Made by a program: the position numbers and the translations under genes. Shown one piece after another: positions 1-9,649 of a DNA stretch of 64,000 nucleotides. Below the pieces are notes generated by a model. The model did not search any database, had not been told where the DNA came from, and saw only the letters and a list, made by a program, of their open reading frames with translations. Position 1 is the stretch's first letter, and each line of letters opens with the position of its first letter. This stretch comes from Microvirga puerhi (GTDB lineage: Bacteria; Pseudomonadota; Alphaproteobacteria; Rhizobiales; Beijerinckiaceae), in contig NZ_JAIRBM010000010.1 of assembly GCF_020089865.1 (NCBI RefSeq), positions 62,502-126,501 on the forward strand, written 5' to 3'.

Positions 1-46
1 TCAGGAACAAGGGCAGGACAGCGGCGAGGACGATGGTTCGGATCAT
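1..46 (-). CDS. Partial gene, N-terminus of an exported protein
   Basis: An ATG at 44-46 on the minus strand follows a good ribosome site (GGGAGAG, about 7 nt upstream). The first 15 codons read M-I-R-T-I-V-L-A-A-V-L-P-L-F-L, the basic-then-hydrophobic start of a signal peptide or membrane anchor. The gene runs off the left edge, so the product cannot be named. In related genomes folC or other genes may follow trxA, but this start does not look like FolC. It is separated from trxA by a terminator, so it is probably its own transcription unit. Confidence 0.6.
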   Translation of the reverse strand, partial: MIRTIVLAAVLPLFL

Positions 47-132
47 AGGTATCTCTCCCTATGACAAGGCTTAGCATGCAGGTCCGGACCCCGCCATGGC
101 CTCGTGAAACGCAAGCTTGCCGGAGGCGATAC

Positions 133-157
133 GAAAAAGGGGCCCGAAGGCCCCTTT
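133..157 (-). terminator. Rho-independent terminator of trxA
   Basis: On the minus strand GGGGCC, a TTCG tetraloop and GGCCCC are followed by TTTTT. It lies 23 bp after the trxA stop codon and ends the divL-to-trxA gene run. Confidence 0.9.
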
Positions 158-179
158 CATATTCCGTGGAATGGAGGGA

Positions 180-500
180 TCAGGCCGAGGCCTGGATCCA
201 CTTGGCGAGATCACCCTTCGGAGCGGCGCCGATCTTCTGGGCCACCACCTTGCCGTCCTTGAACATCATCAGGGCCGGGATCGACCGGATGCCGAGCTGG
301 GAGGAGATCTGGGGATTCTCGTCCACGTTGAGCTTTGCGATCTTCACCTTGCCGGCCATCTCGTTGGAGATTTCCTCCAGGGCCGGGCCGATCATACGGC
401 AGGGGCCGCACCACTCGGCCCAGAAGTCGACCACGACGGGCTCGGAGGAATTCAGGACGTCCTGCGAGAAGCTCGCGTCGGTTACCTTCACGGTCGCCAT
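180..500 (-). CDS. trxA: Thioredoxin 1
   Basis: A 106-residue cytosolic thioredoxin, the usual length. The active site WCGPC is at about residues 30-34, preceded by the VVVDFWAEW strand, and the cis-proline motif [10 protein letters not shown] is in the second half. It reduces protein disulfides and takes electrons from NADPH through thioredoxin reductase. A longer reading frame extends upstream to 626, but the ATG at 498-500 has an AGGTGATGGT ribosome site and gives the family N-terminus MATVKV. It follows addA by 112 bp on the same strand and is closed by a UUCG terminator, so it may be cotranscribed or have its own promoter. Confidence 0.97.
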   Translation of the reverse strand: MATVKVTDASFSQDVLNSSEPVVVDFWAEWCGPCRMIGPALEEISNEMAGKVKIAKLNVDENPQISSQLGIRSIPALMMFKDGKVVAQKIGAAPKGDLAKWIQASA

Positions 501-612
501 ACCATCACCTTTGTCAATTTCAGTGCGACTCAGTCGCGAGCCGCTCAACGATTCCATCAAGGTAAGAACGGCCCAAGAGGGAATCAAGCAACGGCACCGC
601 ATCGGCCACCGG

Positions 613-3600
613 TCATGCAGCCACAATGGTTAGTACTTGGTTCATCTCCGCCTCCAACATCTCGTGGATAACGGGTCCTGCCGTCCAGACCAGAAAGGCC
701 CGTATGGTCTTGTCCGGATAGATCTCCTGCAGGAGCCGCCGGTACAGGGCGAGCTGGGCCACGTAGGAGCGCGGTGGTGCTTGGCCAGGCCGGGGCGGGC
801 GCGCCGTGGTCTTGAAATCCGCCACCAGAACTTCCCGGTCGAGAATGGCCAGGCGATCGATCTGGCCCGACACCATGAGCGGCCCGTCCGGCGTGACGAT
901 CTGGCCCGCGATCGGCGCTTCCGCACGAGAGCCCGGGCCGAAGAGAGGGCCGATTGCCGCGTGATCGAGGACGCCGAGGGCCTGGACGACGATGGCCTCG
1001 CGGAGGTCCTCCGGCAGGCGCGGTGCACGGGCTTTCACATAGGCGCGCGCCATCGTTTCCCGGTGGTTCTGCGGCAGGGCGGGGAGACGCTCCAGGAGCG
1101 TGTGGATCAGGGTGCCGCGCAGCCGTGCTTCCGGCGCATAGGGGCCATCCCCCGGGCGCGTCATGCGATCCGCTGCTCCGAGGGCACTCGACGGGCGGAT
1201 CGGTGGCAGGGGTTCCGGCTCCGGATCGGCGATCCGGAGCAACCAGTCCGGAAGCTCCGCAGAAACCAGCGCAGCGGCCTCGTCGCGATCCCTGGCGGCA
1301 CCCGCCGCCCCATCCTGCCACAGGATCAGGGGTTCGAACGGGGCCGCCGGCAGTTCCTTGCCGTGATGGGCGGAGAGCCAGCCACGTCGGACCATCTCGC
1401 ACCAAGCTTCCTGGGGCGAATCCTTGTGGCTTGTCTGATAGGGAGCAATGACGAGCCGGTCCTTGGCGCGGGTCATCGCCACGTAGAGAAGCCGGTTGTG
1501 CTCTTCGAGCCCCTTGGCTCTCAGAGCATCGCGCGCCGCTCCGGTGGCCTTGCAATCGGAATTCCTGGCAGGCGCCCAGACCGGCACGGCATCGCCACGG
1601 AAGGTCGGCAGCTGGAGCAGAGGCGGATCGCGGCCGAGCACGTCGCAGCCGTCGATGAGGATCACCACAGGCGCCTCGAGGCCCTTGGCCCCGTGCACGG
1701 TCATCACCCGCACCTCGTTGTTGGTGGAATCGAGGTCGCGCTTGATGGTGTGAGAGGCGGATTCGAACCGGTTCAGGAACACCGTGAGGGAGGGCGTTTC
1801 GGTCTGCTCCGACTGGTGAGCGGCACACAGGAAGGCATCGATGGCATCGCCTGCTTCGCTGCCAAGCCGCGCGACGAGTTTCGCGCGCCCATGCATTGGC
1901 CCGAGCAGCGTGGCGAAGAAGCCGAAGGGCCCGTGCACGCGGGCAAGGCCGCGCCAGGCCCCGAGCGCGTCGAGGCTGATCAAAGCTGCCTTGTCGCCGG
2001 CCTGTGCGTGGCGTCCGAGGGCCGCGAACAGGGATTCGCTCTCGGATCGATCAGCGGCGATGCGGATCAGATCGTCGTCCGTCAGCCCGACCAGGGGCGA
2101 CTTGAGTGCGGTGGCGAGCGTGAGGTCGTCGTCCGGCAGCAGGGCGGCACGGCCGGCCGCGACGAGATCGAGCACGGCAATGTGCTCGCCGATATTGAGC
2201 CGGTCGGCACCGGCCACCGGCACGTCGGCTTCCTTGAGGGCGCGGATCACCGCCTCGAATGCCGCGCCGCGTTTACGCACCAGGACCAGGATGTCGCCTG
2301 CCGACCAGTGCCGACCCTGCGCGTCGCCTTTGGTGGTCCAGGTCTGGACGGCCTTCGCGATGCGCTTGGCGACCATGACCGGAGGCGCGTGCTGCTCCTG
2401 CGCGTCGAGAGGCAGGACCCAGGCTTCCGGTTCCTCTTCCTCCGCCGGCGTCTCGGTCGGCCAGAGCTCCACGAGCCCGGGCGCATGTGGCCGCGCGGTT
2501 TCGTGAACCGTGCCGATGGCCTGATCCTCGAAGGACAGGCCCTTGAAGTTTTCCGCTACCGAGAAGGTAGAGTCGACGGCCGTGAGCACCGCCTTCGTCG
2601 AGCGGAACGACACAGTCAGGCGCACGTCCTCGAAGCTCAGCTCGGCATCCGCAACCTTGCGCGCCCACGCCTGTCGGCTCGCCTCGAATTCCTGCGGCGC
2701 CGCGCCTTGGAAGCCATAGATCGACTGTTTCGGATCACCCACGGCGAAGAGCGTGCGGATCCGCTGGCCGCGCGCGCCATGCCCGGCAGTGAAATCCTCC
2801 GTGACCCTGCGCAGGATCTCCCATTGCTCGGGATTGGTGTCCTGCGCCTCGTCGACCAGCACATGGTCGATGCCGCGATCGAGCTTGTAGAGGATCCAGC
2901 CCGCATCGTGCCGGGTGAGCAGCGTCAGCGTTTTCTCGATGAGATCCTGGAAGTCGAGCGCGCCATAGCGCGCTTTCGCGCGCTCCACGCGCGCGCCGAT
3001 CTCAGCGGCCAGCGTGAACAGCGCCGTCGTGCGCTCCAGCGCACGCGCTGCCCTGCGCTTGTCGTCGAGTCGTGCGAGGCGCTCCTGCTCCTCTAGCATT
3101 CGCTCAAGGAGGGCGACATCGACATCCTTCGTGAGGAAGGCCGACCCTTTCGCCTTCGTGCCGTCCTTGTTGAAGAACACCGACAGGTAGCGCTGCAGCT
3201 TGTCGTCATGGGCGTTTGCGAGAGCCGCCTGTGACAGAAACTCTCCGCGCTTCTGGTCGGTCTTCTTGCCTCTGAGCAACTCCTGAGCGATTCCGGGCCA
3301 TTCGGAGGGTGCCAGACCGTCTTCGAGCATGCACCGTTCGATCGTGACGAGATCCTCGTCGGTGCCAAGACCGAGCGCCGCGCGCACGCGTATAAGGCCC
3401 GCGGCGAGTCCTCCGTCGTGGTGCAGGAAACTCTTGCAGCGCAAAGCCCCGTTGAGGGCGTTTGCCAAGGCATCGCCGGCCGCTTCCGTGCCCACAACGG
3501 CGAGCGCATCGTTCAGTTCGGGATAATTTCCGCTCGCCGCATCGGCGAGCACGTTTGCGGTCTCCTGCGCCAGCATTTCGTCGGTCTGGCTCTCATCGAG

Positions 3601-4050
3601 CACGGCAAATCGGGCTGGCACGTTCGCCTCGAACGGCACGAGATGGAGAAGCCGCTCGCAGAAGGCGTGGATCGTATCGATCTTGAGGCCGCCCGGCGTC
3701 TCAACGGCCCGTGCGAACAGCGTGCGCGCGAGGCGCAACTGTTCGCGGCTGGGGCGCTGACCTTCGAGTTCCGTCAATTCGGCTATCAGGCTCTCGTCGT
3801 CGAGCGTTACCCACTTGCCGAGGCGTTCGAACACACGGATCGCCATGTTGGCGGCGGCAGCCTTCGTGAAGGTGAGGCACAGGATCCGCCCCGGCGGAGA
3901 GCCCGCGAGGAGAAGGCGCACCACACGATCCGTCAGTACCTTCGTCTTGCCGGCACCCGCATTGGCAGACACCCAGGCCGACGCGCGCGGATCTGCGGCG
4001 CGGCGCTGCGCCTCCCTAGTGTGTTCCGGAACGACGAGGTCGAGGCTCAT
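613..4050 (-). CDS. addA: AddA, helicase-nuclease subunit for double-strand break repair
   Basis: An 1145-residue UvrD-family (SF1A) helicase with a C-terminal PD-(D/E)XK nuclease domain. It is the motor subunit of AddAB, the alphaproteobacterial counterpart of RecBCD, which resects DNA ends for RecA. Walker A (NAGAGKTKV) is near residue 30, helicase motif II (VDEAQDTNP) near 393, and motif VI (YVAMTRAKD) further on. The nuclease signature VADFKTT is near residue 1077. The ATG at 4048-4050 overlaps the addB stop as ATGA and is preceded by GGGGAGGG, so I prefer it to the upstream start at 4089. The overlap suggests translational coupling and 1:1 synthesis with AddB. Confidence 0.96.
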   Translation of the reverse strand: MSLDLVVPEHTREAQRRAADPRASAWVSANAGAGKTKVLTDRVVRLLLAGSPPGRILCLTFTKAAAANMAIRVFERLGKWVTLDDESLIAELTELEGQRPSREQLRLARTLFARAVETPGGLKIDTIHAFCERLLHLVPFEANVPARFAVLDESQTDEMLAQETANVLADAASGNYPELNDALAVVGTEAAGDALANALNGALRCKSFLHHDGGLAAGLIRVRAALGLGTDEDLVTIERCMLEDGLAPSEWPGIAQELLRGKKTDQKRGEFLSQAALANAHDDKLQRYLSVFFNKDGTKAKGSAFLTKDVDVALLERMLEEQERLARLDDKRRAARALERTTALFTLAAEIGARVERAKARYGALDFQDLIEKTLTLLTRHDAGWILYKLDRGIDHVLVDEAQDTNPEQWEILRRVTEDFTAGHGARGQRIRTLFAVGDPKQSIYGFQGAAPQEFEASRQAWARKVADAELSFEDVRLTVSFRSTKAVLTAVDSTFSVAENFKGLSFEDQAIGTVHETARPHAPGLVELWPTETPAEEEEPEAWVLPLDAQEQHAPPVMVAKRIAKAVQTWTTKGDAQGRHWSAGDILVLVRKRGAAFEAVIRALKEADVPVAGADRLNIGEHIAVLDLVAAGRAALLPDDDLTLATALKSPLVGLTDDDLIRIAADRSESESLFAALGRHAQAGDKAALISLDALGAWRGLARVHGPFGFFATLLGPMHGRAKLVARLGSEAGDAIDAFLCAAHQSEQTETPSLTVFLNRFESASHTIKRDLDSTNNEVRVMTVHGAKGLEAPVVILIDGCDVLGRDPPLLQLPTFRGDAVPVWAPARNSDCKATGAARDALRAKGLEEHNRLLYVAMTRAKDRLVIAPYQTSHKDSPQEAWCEMVRRGWLSAHHGKELPAAPFEPLILWQDGAAGAARDRDEAAALVSAELPDWLLRIADPEPEPLPPIRPSSALGAADRMTRPGDGPYAPEARLRGTLIHTLLERLPALPQNHRETMARAYVKARAPRLPEDLREAIVVQALGVLDHAAIGPLFGPGSRAEAPIAGQIVTPDGPLMVSGQIDRLAILDREVLVADFKTTARPPRPGQAPPRSYVAQLALYRRLLQEIYPDKTIRAFLVWTAGPVIHEMLEAEMNQVLTIVAA

Positions 4051-7000
4051 TCGAAGCCCTCCCCGCCGCCATTGCTGGCGAGCGACCATTCCTTCACGCG
4101 GGCGAGGTGGTCGTATTCGGAGAAGCGCCGCGCGTACTTCGGGAAGGGGCGCGACACATAGGGTGTCTCGCCGGTCGCGTAACGGGCGATCATGCCCTCG
4201 AAGCGGCGGCGATGTTCTTCCACGATCTCGGCGACGCTGCGCGTCTCGTCACGTCCGGGCTTGATCTCGCGCGGATCGAGCGGCGTGCGCCCGCCCGTGG
4301 TGTGGACATAGACGAGCTCCGGCGTTTCCTTCGCAAGCGGAAGGCCCTTGAAGGCGCCACGCATCAGCATCATGGCTTCGAGCGTGAGCTGAGGCGAAAA
4401 TCCCGCATAGACCTCGCGCACGCCCGGAGGCTGACCGGTCTTGAAATCGATGATCGTGAAGCCGCCGTCACGTCGATGTTCGATGCGGTCGGCGCGGGCG
4501 CGCAAGATGAACGTCGAGCCATCGGCCAGCGGGATCGGCAGCGCGCCGGACCGTTCCGGATAAATCTCGACGAGATCGGGTCGGCGAGTCCGCTCCCACT
4601 CCACGAAAGCGGTGGCAAGCCGCGTGAAACGCGGCCACCATTCCGCATAGAGCTCCGGAAAGGCCTCTTCCACGGCACCGAACGCCTCGGCTCCGCGCCC
4701 GAGCAGATCTTCGAGAGCAAGCTCCGGCAGGGCGCGCGGATGGTCCTTCGCGAAAGTGCCGAGAATCTCGTGGATGATCGTGCCGCGGTCGGCGGCGGTG
4801 GGCGTGACCGCAATCGCATCCAGGGCGTCGAGCTTGAGGATGTGGCGGGCGAAGATCGAATAGGGATCGCGCACCAGCGTCTCGATTTCAGTGACGCTCA
4901 GGCTGCGTGGGAAAAGCGAGGGATCGGGTTTCGGCCGCGGACGCGCAAGAGGCGCGCTGGGTGCAGGCATGTCGAGACTGCGCGCGAGGTGGCGATAGCG
5001 TTCGCCCGCGCGAACCATCCCCTCCCAGGCGCCCTTGCCGGTGAATGCCTTCAGGCGCTGGAGAAATCGCGAGGGCACCATCGGCGAGCCATCGCGTTTC
5101 TGCGCGCGTGTGATGATCGCATCGCGCGTGCCGAGGGCTTGCACGAAGTCGTGCGCCGTCTGGCCGATCCGACGTTCGGGTGGCGCAAGGCCGATGCGCG
5201 CGCGCATGGGGCGATTGAGAAACGAGTCTGTCACCGTGCGAGGCGGCCAAGTGCCCTCGTCGAGTCCGCCCAGCACGACGCGATCGACCGAGAGCAGGCG
5301 CGCTTCGAGCAGGCCGAAGATCTTCAGACGTTTATGGGTCGCGCGGGGCGAAGGGCTCAAGGTCTGTTGTCTGGCGAGTGTGGTGAAGAACGCGGGATAG
5401 TCGGCGAACCGCCCCTGCAGGGGATGATCTTCCTCCTTGCGGATCTCGGAATATTGTAGATCGTCGAAGAGTGCTTCCAGCGCCTCCATGGAAGACTCGC
5501 GATCTTCCCGCTCCGCCTCGTCCGCTGGCCTGTCCGCGAGGGCAGCGACCGTGCGGCGGTGGTCTTCCGTCAATCCCATGAGATCGAGAATGTCCTCACC
5601 GCGACGGGCTGGCGTGAAATCACCGAAGGCGACTTCCAGGCGCTGAAGAAGCGCGTCGGCGAGATCCCATTCTTCCAGCGTCAGGCGCTTACGCGGACGG
5701 GGCGTGCGATGGTCCGGCTCCGCGCGGTTTTGCGCCAGCGCGGCGCGCATGCCATCGAAGCCAGGCGCTGGCGCCGGACCGCGCAGGACGCCGATTTCGA
5801 GCACGCTCGCCGCACGGTCCACGGTCTCGCGCGGCCATCCCAGGCGCACCAGCGGATGGGCGAGGAGCGCCAGAACCGCAAGTGGTTGCACATCGTCCGC
5901 TGCCGCATCTGCGGCGAGGCGGGCGAGGCGGCCAGCGGGCGTGTCGGACAAGGGAATGCCGGCGGAATCTTCCACGGCGATGCCCCATCGCGCCAACTCC
6001 GCCGCGACACGCGTTGCAAGGGCGCGATCGGGCGTGACGAGGGCCGCCGTGCGGCCCGGCTCCGTGAGGGTTTCGCGCAGGGCCACCGCGATGGCGAAGG
6101 CTTCCTCCCGTTCGTCGGCGGCTTCGATGACCGTGAGGCCCGCACAGCCTGCATCCGCCAGTGCGAGCCGTTCGTCGGTCGGAATCTGCACCCAGCGATC
6201 CGTCGTCGCCGCGGGCCGCAGGGCTTCGGACAGGAGCCGATTGCGGGCCCGTGCGGTTTCCGGCAGCGTTCCAAGCATGGTGATGCCGGCTCGCGGCACG
6301 CGCAGGTGTTGATCGACCAGGCGCCGCAGGGAGGCCTGCGGATGGCTGTGCACCGGATCCGTCTCGCTGTCGGCAATGTCGCCGATCGACGCCCAGCTCT
6401 CCTCGTCGAGATCCGTGTCGAGACCCGGCAGGACGACCGCGCCTCGCGGCAGGCGCGCGATCGCGGCGATCAGCGAGGCGGTGGCTGGAATCGAGCCTGT
6501 CGAGCCGGCGACGATCATCGGCGTGTCGGGGCGGTCGCGCAGGAGCCGTCGGGCTTCAGCCGCGATCAGGGCGCCACGACGCGCCGCCGGGTCGCTCGCC
6601 TGCCGCTCGGCCAGGATGCGCGGCCAGTTTTCGCTCACGATCTGCACGAAGTTGCGGGTGATACGGAAATACTCCGAATAATCCGCGTCAACGGCCCCTT
6701 CGAGAGCATGCCAGTCGATCCCTTCCGTGGTGAAGGCATCCATCAGGGTTTCGAGGTCGCCTGCGAGGCTGACCGCGTCGGCGGGCGATCCCGGAACCAG
6801 GAACGGCATGTCGGGGCCGAGCTGCAGCAGGGTCCGGTCGACCTCCGCCGACCAGCGCTGGATGAGACGCGTGAGAATGAGGCGTCGTTCCAGCGGCGGG
6901 ATCGGCGGCTTCAAGGACGCGACTTCGGCGAGCGGCGTGCCTTCGAGACCGGTCAGTTCGAACTCGGCCTCTTCCGCTTCTCCGAGCGGCACGATGCGCG

Positions 7001-7292
7001 GCAAAAGCTGTGCCCGTCCGCCACCGCGTTCAGCCAGCAGCGCCACGAGGGCACGCGTCGCGCGTCGCGTCGGGACGTAAAGCGTGACATCGGCGAGCGC
7101 CGCCGGATCGTCCGGGAGTGGTCCGACGAGACGCCCATCCATCAATGCATCGACGAGGGTCGGAAGAAACGGGCAGCCGGTCGGAACGGTAAAGACGTGT
7201 TTCGACGGATCGGGAGCGCGCACGGTTCGGTCGGAAAAGAGATCGTCGCCCTGCGGCGATACAGATCCTCGATTCCGGTGCGTGCTCGACAT
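4047..7292 (-). CDS. addB: AddB, second subunit of the AddAB helicase-nuclease
   Basis: A 1081-residue AddB of the alphaproteobacterial type. It has an inactivated helicase-like N-terminal region and a C-terminal RecB-like nuclease domain with DFKTG near residue 950. The N-terminal position where other AddB proteins carry a P-loop reads VPTGCPFLPT, without the GKT of Walker A. I see only two cysteines, so the four-cysteine iron-sulfur site of Bacillus AddB is absent. It starts 9 bp after the murU-like gene and ends with a 4-nt overlap into addA. The partner AddA supplies the ATPase. Chi-like recognition by this subunit is known only from other species. Confidence 0.95.
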   Translation of the reverse strand: MSSTHRNRGSVSPQGDDLFSDRTVRAPDPSKHVFTVPTGCPFLPTLVDALMDGRLVGPLPDDPAALADVTLYVPTRRATRALVALLAERGGGRAQLLPRIVPLGEAEEAEFELTGLEGTPLAEVASLKPPIPPLERRLILTRLIQRWSAEVDRTLLQLGPDMPFLVPGSPADAVSLAGDLETLMDAFTTEGIDWHALEGAVDADYSEYFRITRNFVQIVSENWPRILAERQASDPAARRGALIAAEARRLLRDRPDTPMIVAGSTGSIPATASLIAAIARLPRGAVVLPGLDTDLDEESWASIGDIADSETDPVHSHPQASLRRLVDQHLRVPRAGITMLGTLPETARARNRLLSEALRPAATTDRWVQIPTDERLALADAGCAGLTVIEAADEREEAFAIAVALRETLTEPGRTAALVTPDRALATRVAAELARWGIAVEDSAGIPLSDTPAGRLARLAADAAADDVQPLAVLALLAHPLVRLGWPRETVDRAASVLEIGVLRGPAPAPGFDGMRAALAQNRAEPDHRTPRPRKRLTLEEWDLADALLQRLEVAFGDFTPARRGEDILDLMGLTEDHRRTVAALADRPADEAEREDRESSMEALEALFDDLQYSEIRKEEDHPLQGRFADYPAFFTTLARQQTLSPSPRATHKRLKIFGLLEARLLSVDRVVLGGLDEGTWPPRTVTDSFLNRPMRARIGLAPPERRIGQTAHDFVQALGTRDAIITRAQKRDGSPMVPSRFLQRLKAFTGKGAWEGMVRAGERYRHLARSLDMPAPSAPLARPRPKPDPSLFPRSLSVTEIETLVRDPYSIFARHILKLDALDAIAVTPTAADRGTIIHEILGTFAKDHPRALPELALEDLLGRGAEAFGAVEEAFPELYAEWWPRFTRLATAFVEWERTRRPDLVEIYPERSGALPIPLADGSTFILRARADRIEHRRDGGFTIIDFKTGQPPGVREVYAGFSPQLTLEAMMLMRGAFKGLPLAKETPELVYVHTTGGRTPLDPREIKPGRDETRSVAEIVEEHRRRFEGMIARYATGETPYVSRPFPKYARRFSEYDHLARVKEWSLASNGGGEGFE

Positions 7293-7301
7293 CCTGAGTC
7301 C

Positions 7302-8036
7302 TCACCGCGTGCGGGCGGCAAGGCACTCTTCCGCCTCGGCAATGGCCTGAGGCTCACCAACATGCAGCCACTGGCCGTCGAGGCGCAACCCGTGGAGCCG
7401 CCCTCTCGCAATGGCGCGATCGTAGAAAAAGTTCGCGGAGAACGGCCCTTCAGGCGTGTCCGTGACGAGTTCCGGCTTCACGATGGCGACGCCTGCGTAG
7501 ACGAAAGGCACGGATTCGTCCCCTTTGCGGCGCTGCAGACGTCCGTCCGGATTCATGCTGAAATCGCCGCGCCCCTCATACCCAATGCTTGTGGATAACG
7601 GCGCGACGAGCATCAGCACATCCATCGTTTCCGGATTCCAGGCCGCGACGAGACGCGAAAGATTCGGCTGCGATCCTTCGGTCCAGATGGAATCCGAGTT
7701 GAATGTGATGAAGGGCGCGTTCCCTAAGAGCGGCAGTGCCTTCTTCACGCCGCCGCCGGTCTCCAGCACCGCATCGCGTTCGTCGGAAATGACGATGTGC
7801 GGCAATTTGCGTGTGCGTAAGTGGGTTTCGAGCATGTCGGCGAAGTGATGAACGTTCACGACGACTTTGCCGATGCCTGCCTCGTGCAGCTTGTCGAGAG
7901 CAAAATCGATCAGCGTCCGGCCGCCGACCCGGACCAAAGGCTTCGGCATCGTTGCCGTGATCGGCAGCATGCGTTTGCCGAGGCCGGCAGCAAGGACGAT
8001 GGCGGTGGTGGGGGCAGCGTGTGAAACGTCGGGCAA
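7302..8036 (-). CDS. murU: MurU-type N-acetylmuramate-1-phosphate uridylyltransferase
   Basis: A nucleotidyltransferase of about 244 residues with the sugar-1-phosphate uridylyltransferase signature LAAGLGKRM near the N-terminus followed by MPKPLV. MurU joins UTP to MurNAc-alpha-1-phosphate and so returns recycled peptidoglycan sugar directly to UDP-MurNAc. The gene sits directly behind the tsaE-amgK fusion, whose AmgK part would make the substrate, and this pairing supports the function. The start is uncertain. No ATG lies between the upstream stop at 8045 and the first motif; a TTG at 8034-8036 is the best candidate but has no clear ribosome site, so coupling to the upstream stop is likely. 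A general mannose-1-phosphate-type nucleotidyltransferase is the alternative. Confidence 0.82.
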   Translation of the reverse strand: MPDVSHAAPTTAIVLAAGLGKRMLPITATMPKPLVRVGGRTLIDFALDKLHEAGIGKVVVNVHHFADMLETHLRTRKLPHIVISDERDAVLETGGGVKKALPLLGNAPFITFNSDSIWTEGSQPNLSRLVAAWNPETMDVLMLVAPLSTSIGYEGRGDFSMNPDGRLQRRKGDESVPFVYAGVAIVKPELVTDTPEGPFSANFFYDRAIARGRLHGLRLDGQWLHVGEPQAIAEAEECLAARTR

Positions 8037-8044
8037 GGAGGAAC

Positions 8045-9640
8045 TCAGGGCGCGGAGGAAGTGTCGTCGGCGGGAGGATGTGGAATGAGGCGCGGCAGGT
8101 AGGCCTCGTACCAGGCGCGCAGACGCGACAGGGCGGGATGGGCAAGATTGCGTGCCAGATAGGTCTCGATCCGCGGCAGGTGCTTGAGGTAGTGCGGCTT
8201 GCCATCGCGGCGGTCGAGCCGCGCGAAGATGCCGAGGATCTTCGTAGCGCGCTGCGCACCCATGATGGCGTAGGCGCGCGCGAAGGCCGCAACGTCGAAT
8301 TGCGGATCGCTTGCCTTGCGCTCGCGGGCATAGAGGCCGATCAGCTTCAGTTCGAGATCCGGCGACACTGTCGTTCGCGCATCCTGAAGAAGAGACGCGA
8401 CGTCGTAGGCAGGAGAGCCCAGCACCGCATCCTGGAAGTCGATGACGCCGACCCGCTGAAGGCCTTCCCGCTCCGGCATCCAGATCAGGTTCGGCGAGTG
8501 ATAGTCGCGCAGGGTCCAGGTCGTCGGGCCAGCGAGGATCTCCGCCAGGGTTTCGGTCCATAGATTGACGAACTCAGCCCGTGCCGAACCCGAAAGTAGG
8601 CTGCCGATGATATGTGGCACGTACCAGTCGGGCAGAAGCTCCACTTCGATCAGCATGGCCTCGAGATCGTAGGGCGGCAGCGTGTATTCCTGTCCTTCCG
8701 TGACGGGGAGTACGTCCGGCAGGGATGCGGCATGCAGGTGAGCGAGCACACGCACGGCTTCCGCGTAGCGCTCCGGAATCGGGCCATTCGTATTCACGAC
8801 AGGCTCGCTGCCGAGATCCTCAAGGATGAGAAGGCCCGTGTCCAAGTCCTCGCCGTAGATCTCCGGCGCGCTCAGTCCCTGGGCGCGCAGGGCCTTATCC
8901 ATCGCCACGAAGGCATGCACCGTCTCGGCCAGCTTCGCGATGGTTGTATAGGGTTTGCCGCGCCGGACGGGCGGTCCGACGGGCCGCGGCGGGGAAATCA
9001 TCAGGAGAGAGGTTTCCCCATCGGGTTTCACGAGGCGCTCATAGGAGCGGATCACGGAAGCGTCGCTCTGCATGGGAACCCGGATCGCATCGGTCCAGCC
9101 GCTGCGATCCACGAGGGCGTGGAAGGCCTTGAGCCGCTGCAGTCGTCCACTGAATCCGCCGATCCCCGTGAGGATCGCGATGCGCCCCGCGTTTGCACCA
9201 CCGGGGGCAAAATCCAGATGGACGTCGAGGCGCTCCGCCTTAAGGGCATCGTCGGCCCGCTCCGGCCACTCCACGAGCGAGATGGCGTTCTCCGTCATCT
9301 CATCCCATCCGAGCTCGTAAAGCTCCTGGCCGCCGCCGAGGCGATAGAAATCGGCGTGAACGACCGGGTGATGTGCCCCCTCATAGGATTGGACCAGCGT
9401 GAAGGTCGGGCTCGGGACTTCGAGGTCGGGATTGCCCGCCAGCCCGCGCACCAGGGCACGGGCCAGGGTGGTCTTGCCGGCCCCGAGGCCGCCCGACAGG
9501 GTGACGAGATCGCCCGGGCGCAGTTCGTCGATGAGGAGCCGCGCCAGGCGCTCGGTGGCCTCCTGGTCGGGCAGGGCAAGGACCCAGGTCGGATCCTGCC
9601 AGTCGTCTTGCGCGGTCATGAAAGCCAATCCCTTCGCCAT
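8045..9640 (-). CDS. tsaE-amgK: Fusion of TsaE (tRNA t6A ATPase) and AmgK-like sugar kinase
   Basis: A 531-residue two-domain protein. Residues 1 to about 165 are TsaE, with P-loop GGLGAGKTT near residue 50 and the VPSPTFTLV motif. TsaE is the ATPase needed to make t6A37 in ANN-decoding tRNAs with TsaB and TsaD. Residues about 185 to 530 form an aminoglycoside-phosphotransferase-fold kinase with catalytic LRDYHSPNL and metal site VIDFQDAVLG, the pattern of AmgK, the anomeric MurNAc/GlcNAc kinase. Fused proteins of this kind are known in Rhizobiales. The following murU-like gene supports the kinase assignment. The start ATG at 9638-9640 has AGGGA about 8 nt upstream; a second ATG lies seven codons in. 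Confidence 0.9.
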   Translation of the reverse strand: MAKGLAFMTAQDDWQDPTWVLALPDQEATERLARLLIDELRPGDLVTLSGGLGAGKTTLARALVRGLAGNPDLEVPSPTFTLVQSYEGAHHPVVHADFYRLGGGQELYELGWDEMTENAISLVEWPERADDALKAERLDVHLDFAPGGANAGRIAILTGIGGFSGRLQRLKAFHALVDRSGWTDAIRVPMQSDASVIRSYERLVKPDGETSLLMISPPRPVGPPVRRGKPYTTIAKLAETVHAFVAMDKALRAQGLSAPEIYGEDLDTGLLILEDLGSEPVVNTNGPIPERYAEAVRVLAHLHAASLPDVLPVTEGQEYTLPPYDLEAMLIEVELLPDWYVPHIIGSLLSGSARAEFVNLWTETLAEILAGPTTWTLRDYHSPNLIWMPEREGLQRVGVIDFQDAVLGSPAYDVASLLQDARTTVSPDLELKLIGLYARERKASDPQFDVAAFARAYAIMGAQRATKILGIFARLDRRDGKPHYLKHLPRIETYLARNLAHPALSRLRAWYEAYLPRLIPHPPADDTSSAP

Positions 9641-9649
9641 CGCCGATCC

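Noticed and set aside
637-7598. Long plus-strand frames across addA and addB
   Set aside because: Arg- and Gly-rich antisense shadows of AddAB. They contain no recognisable domain.
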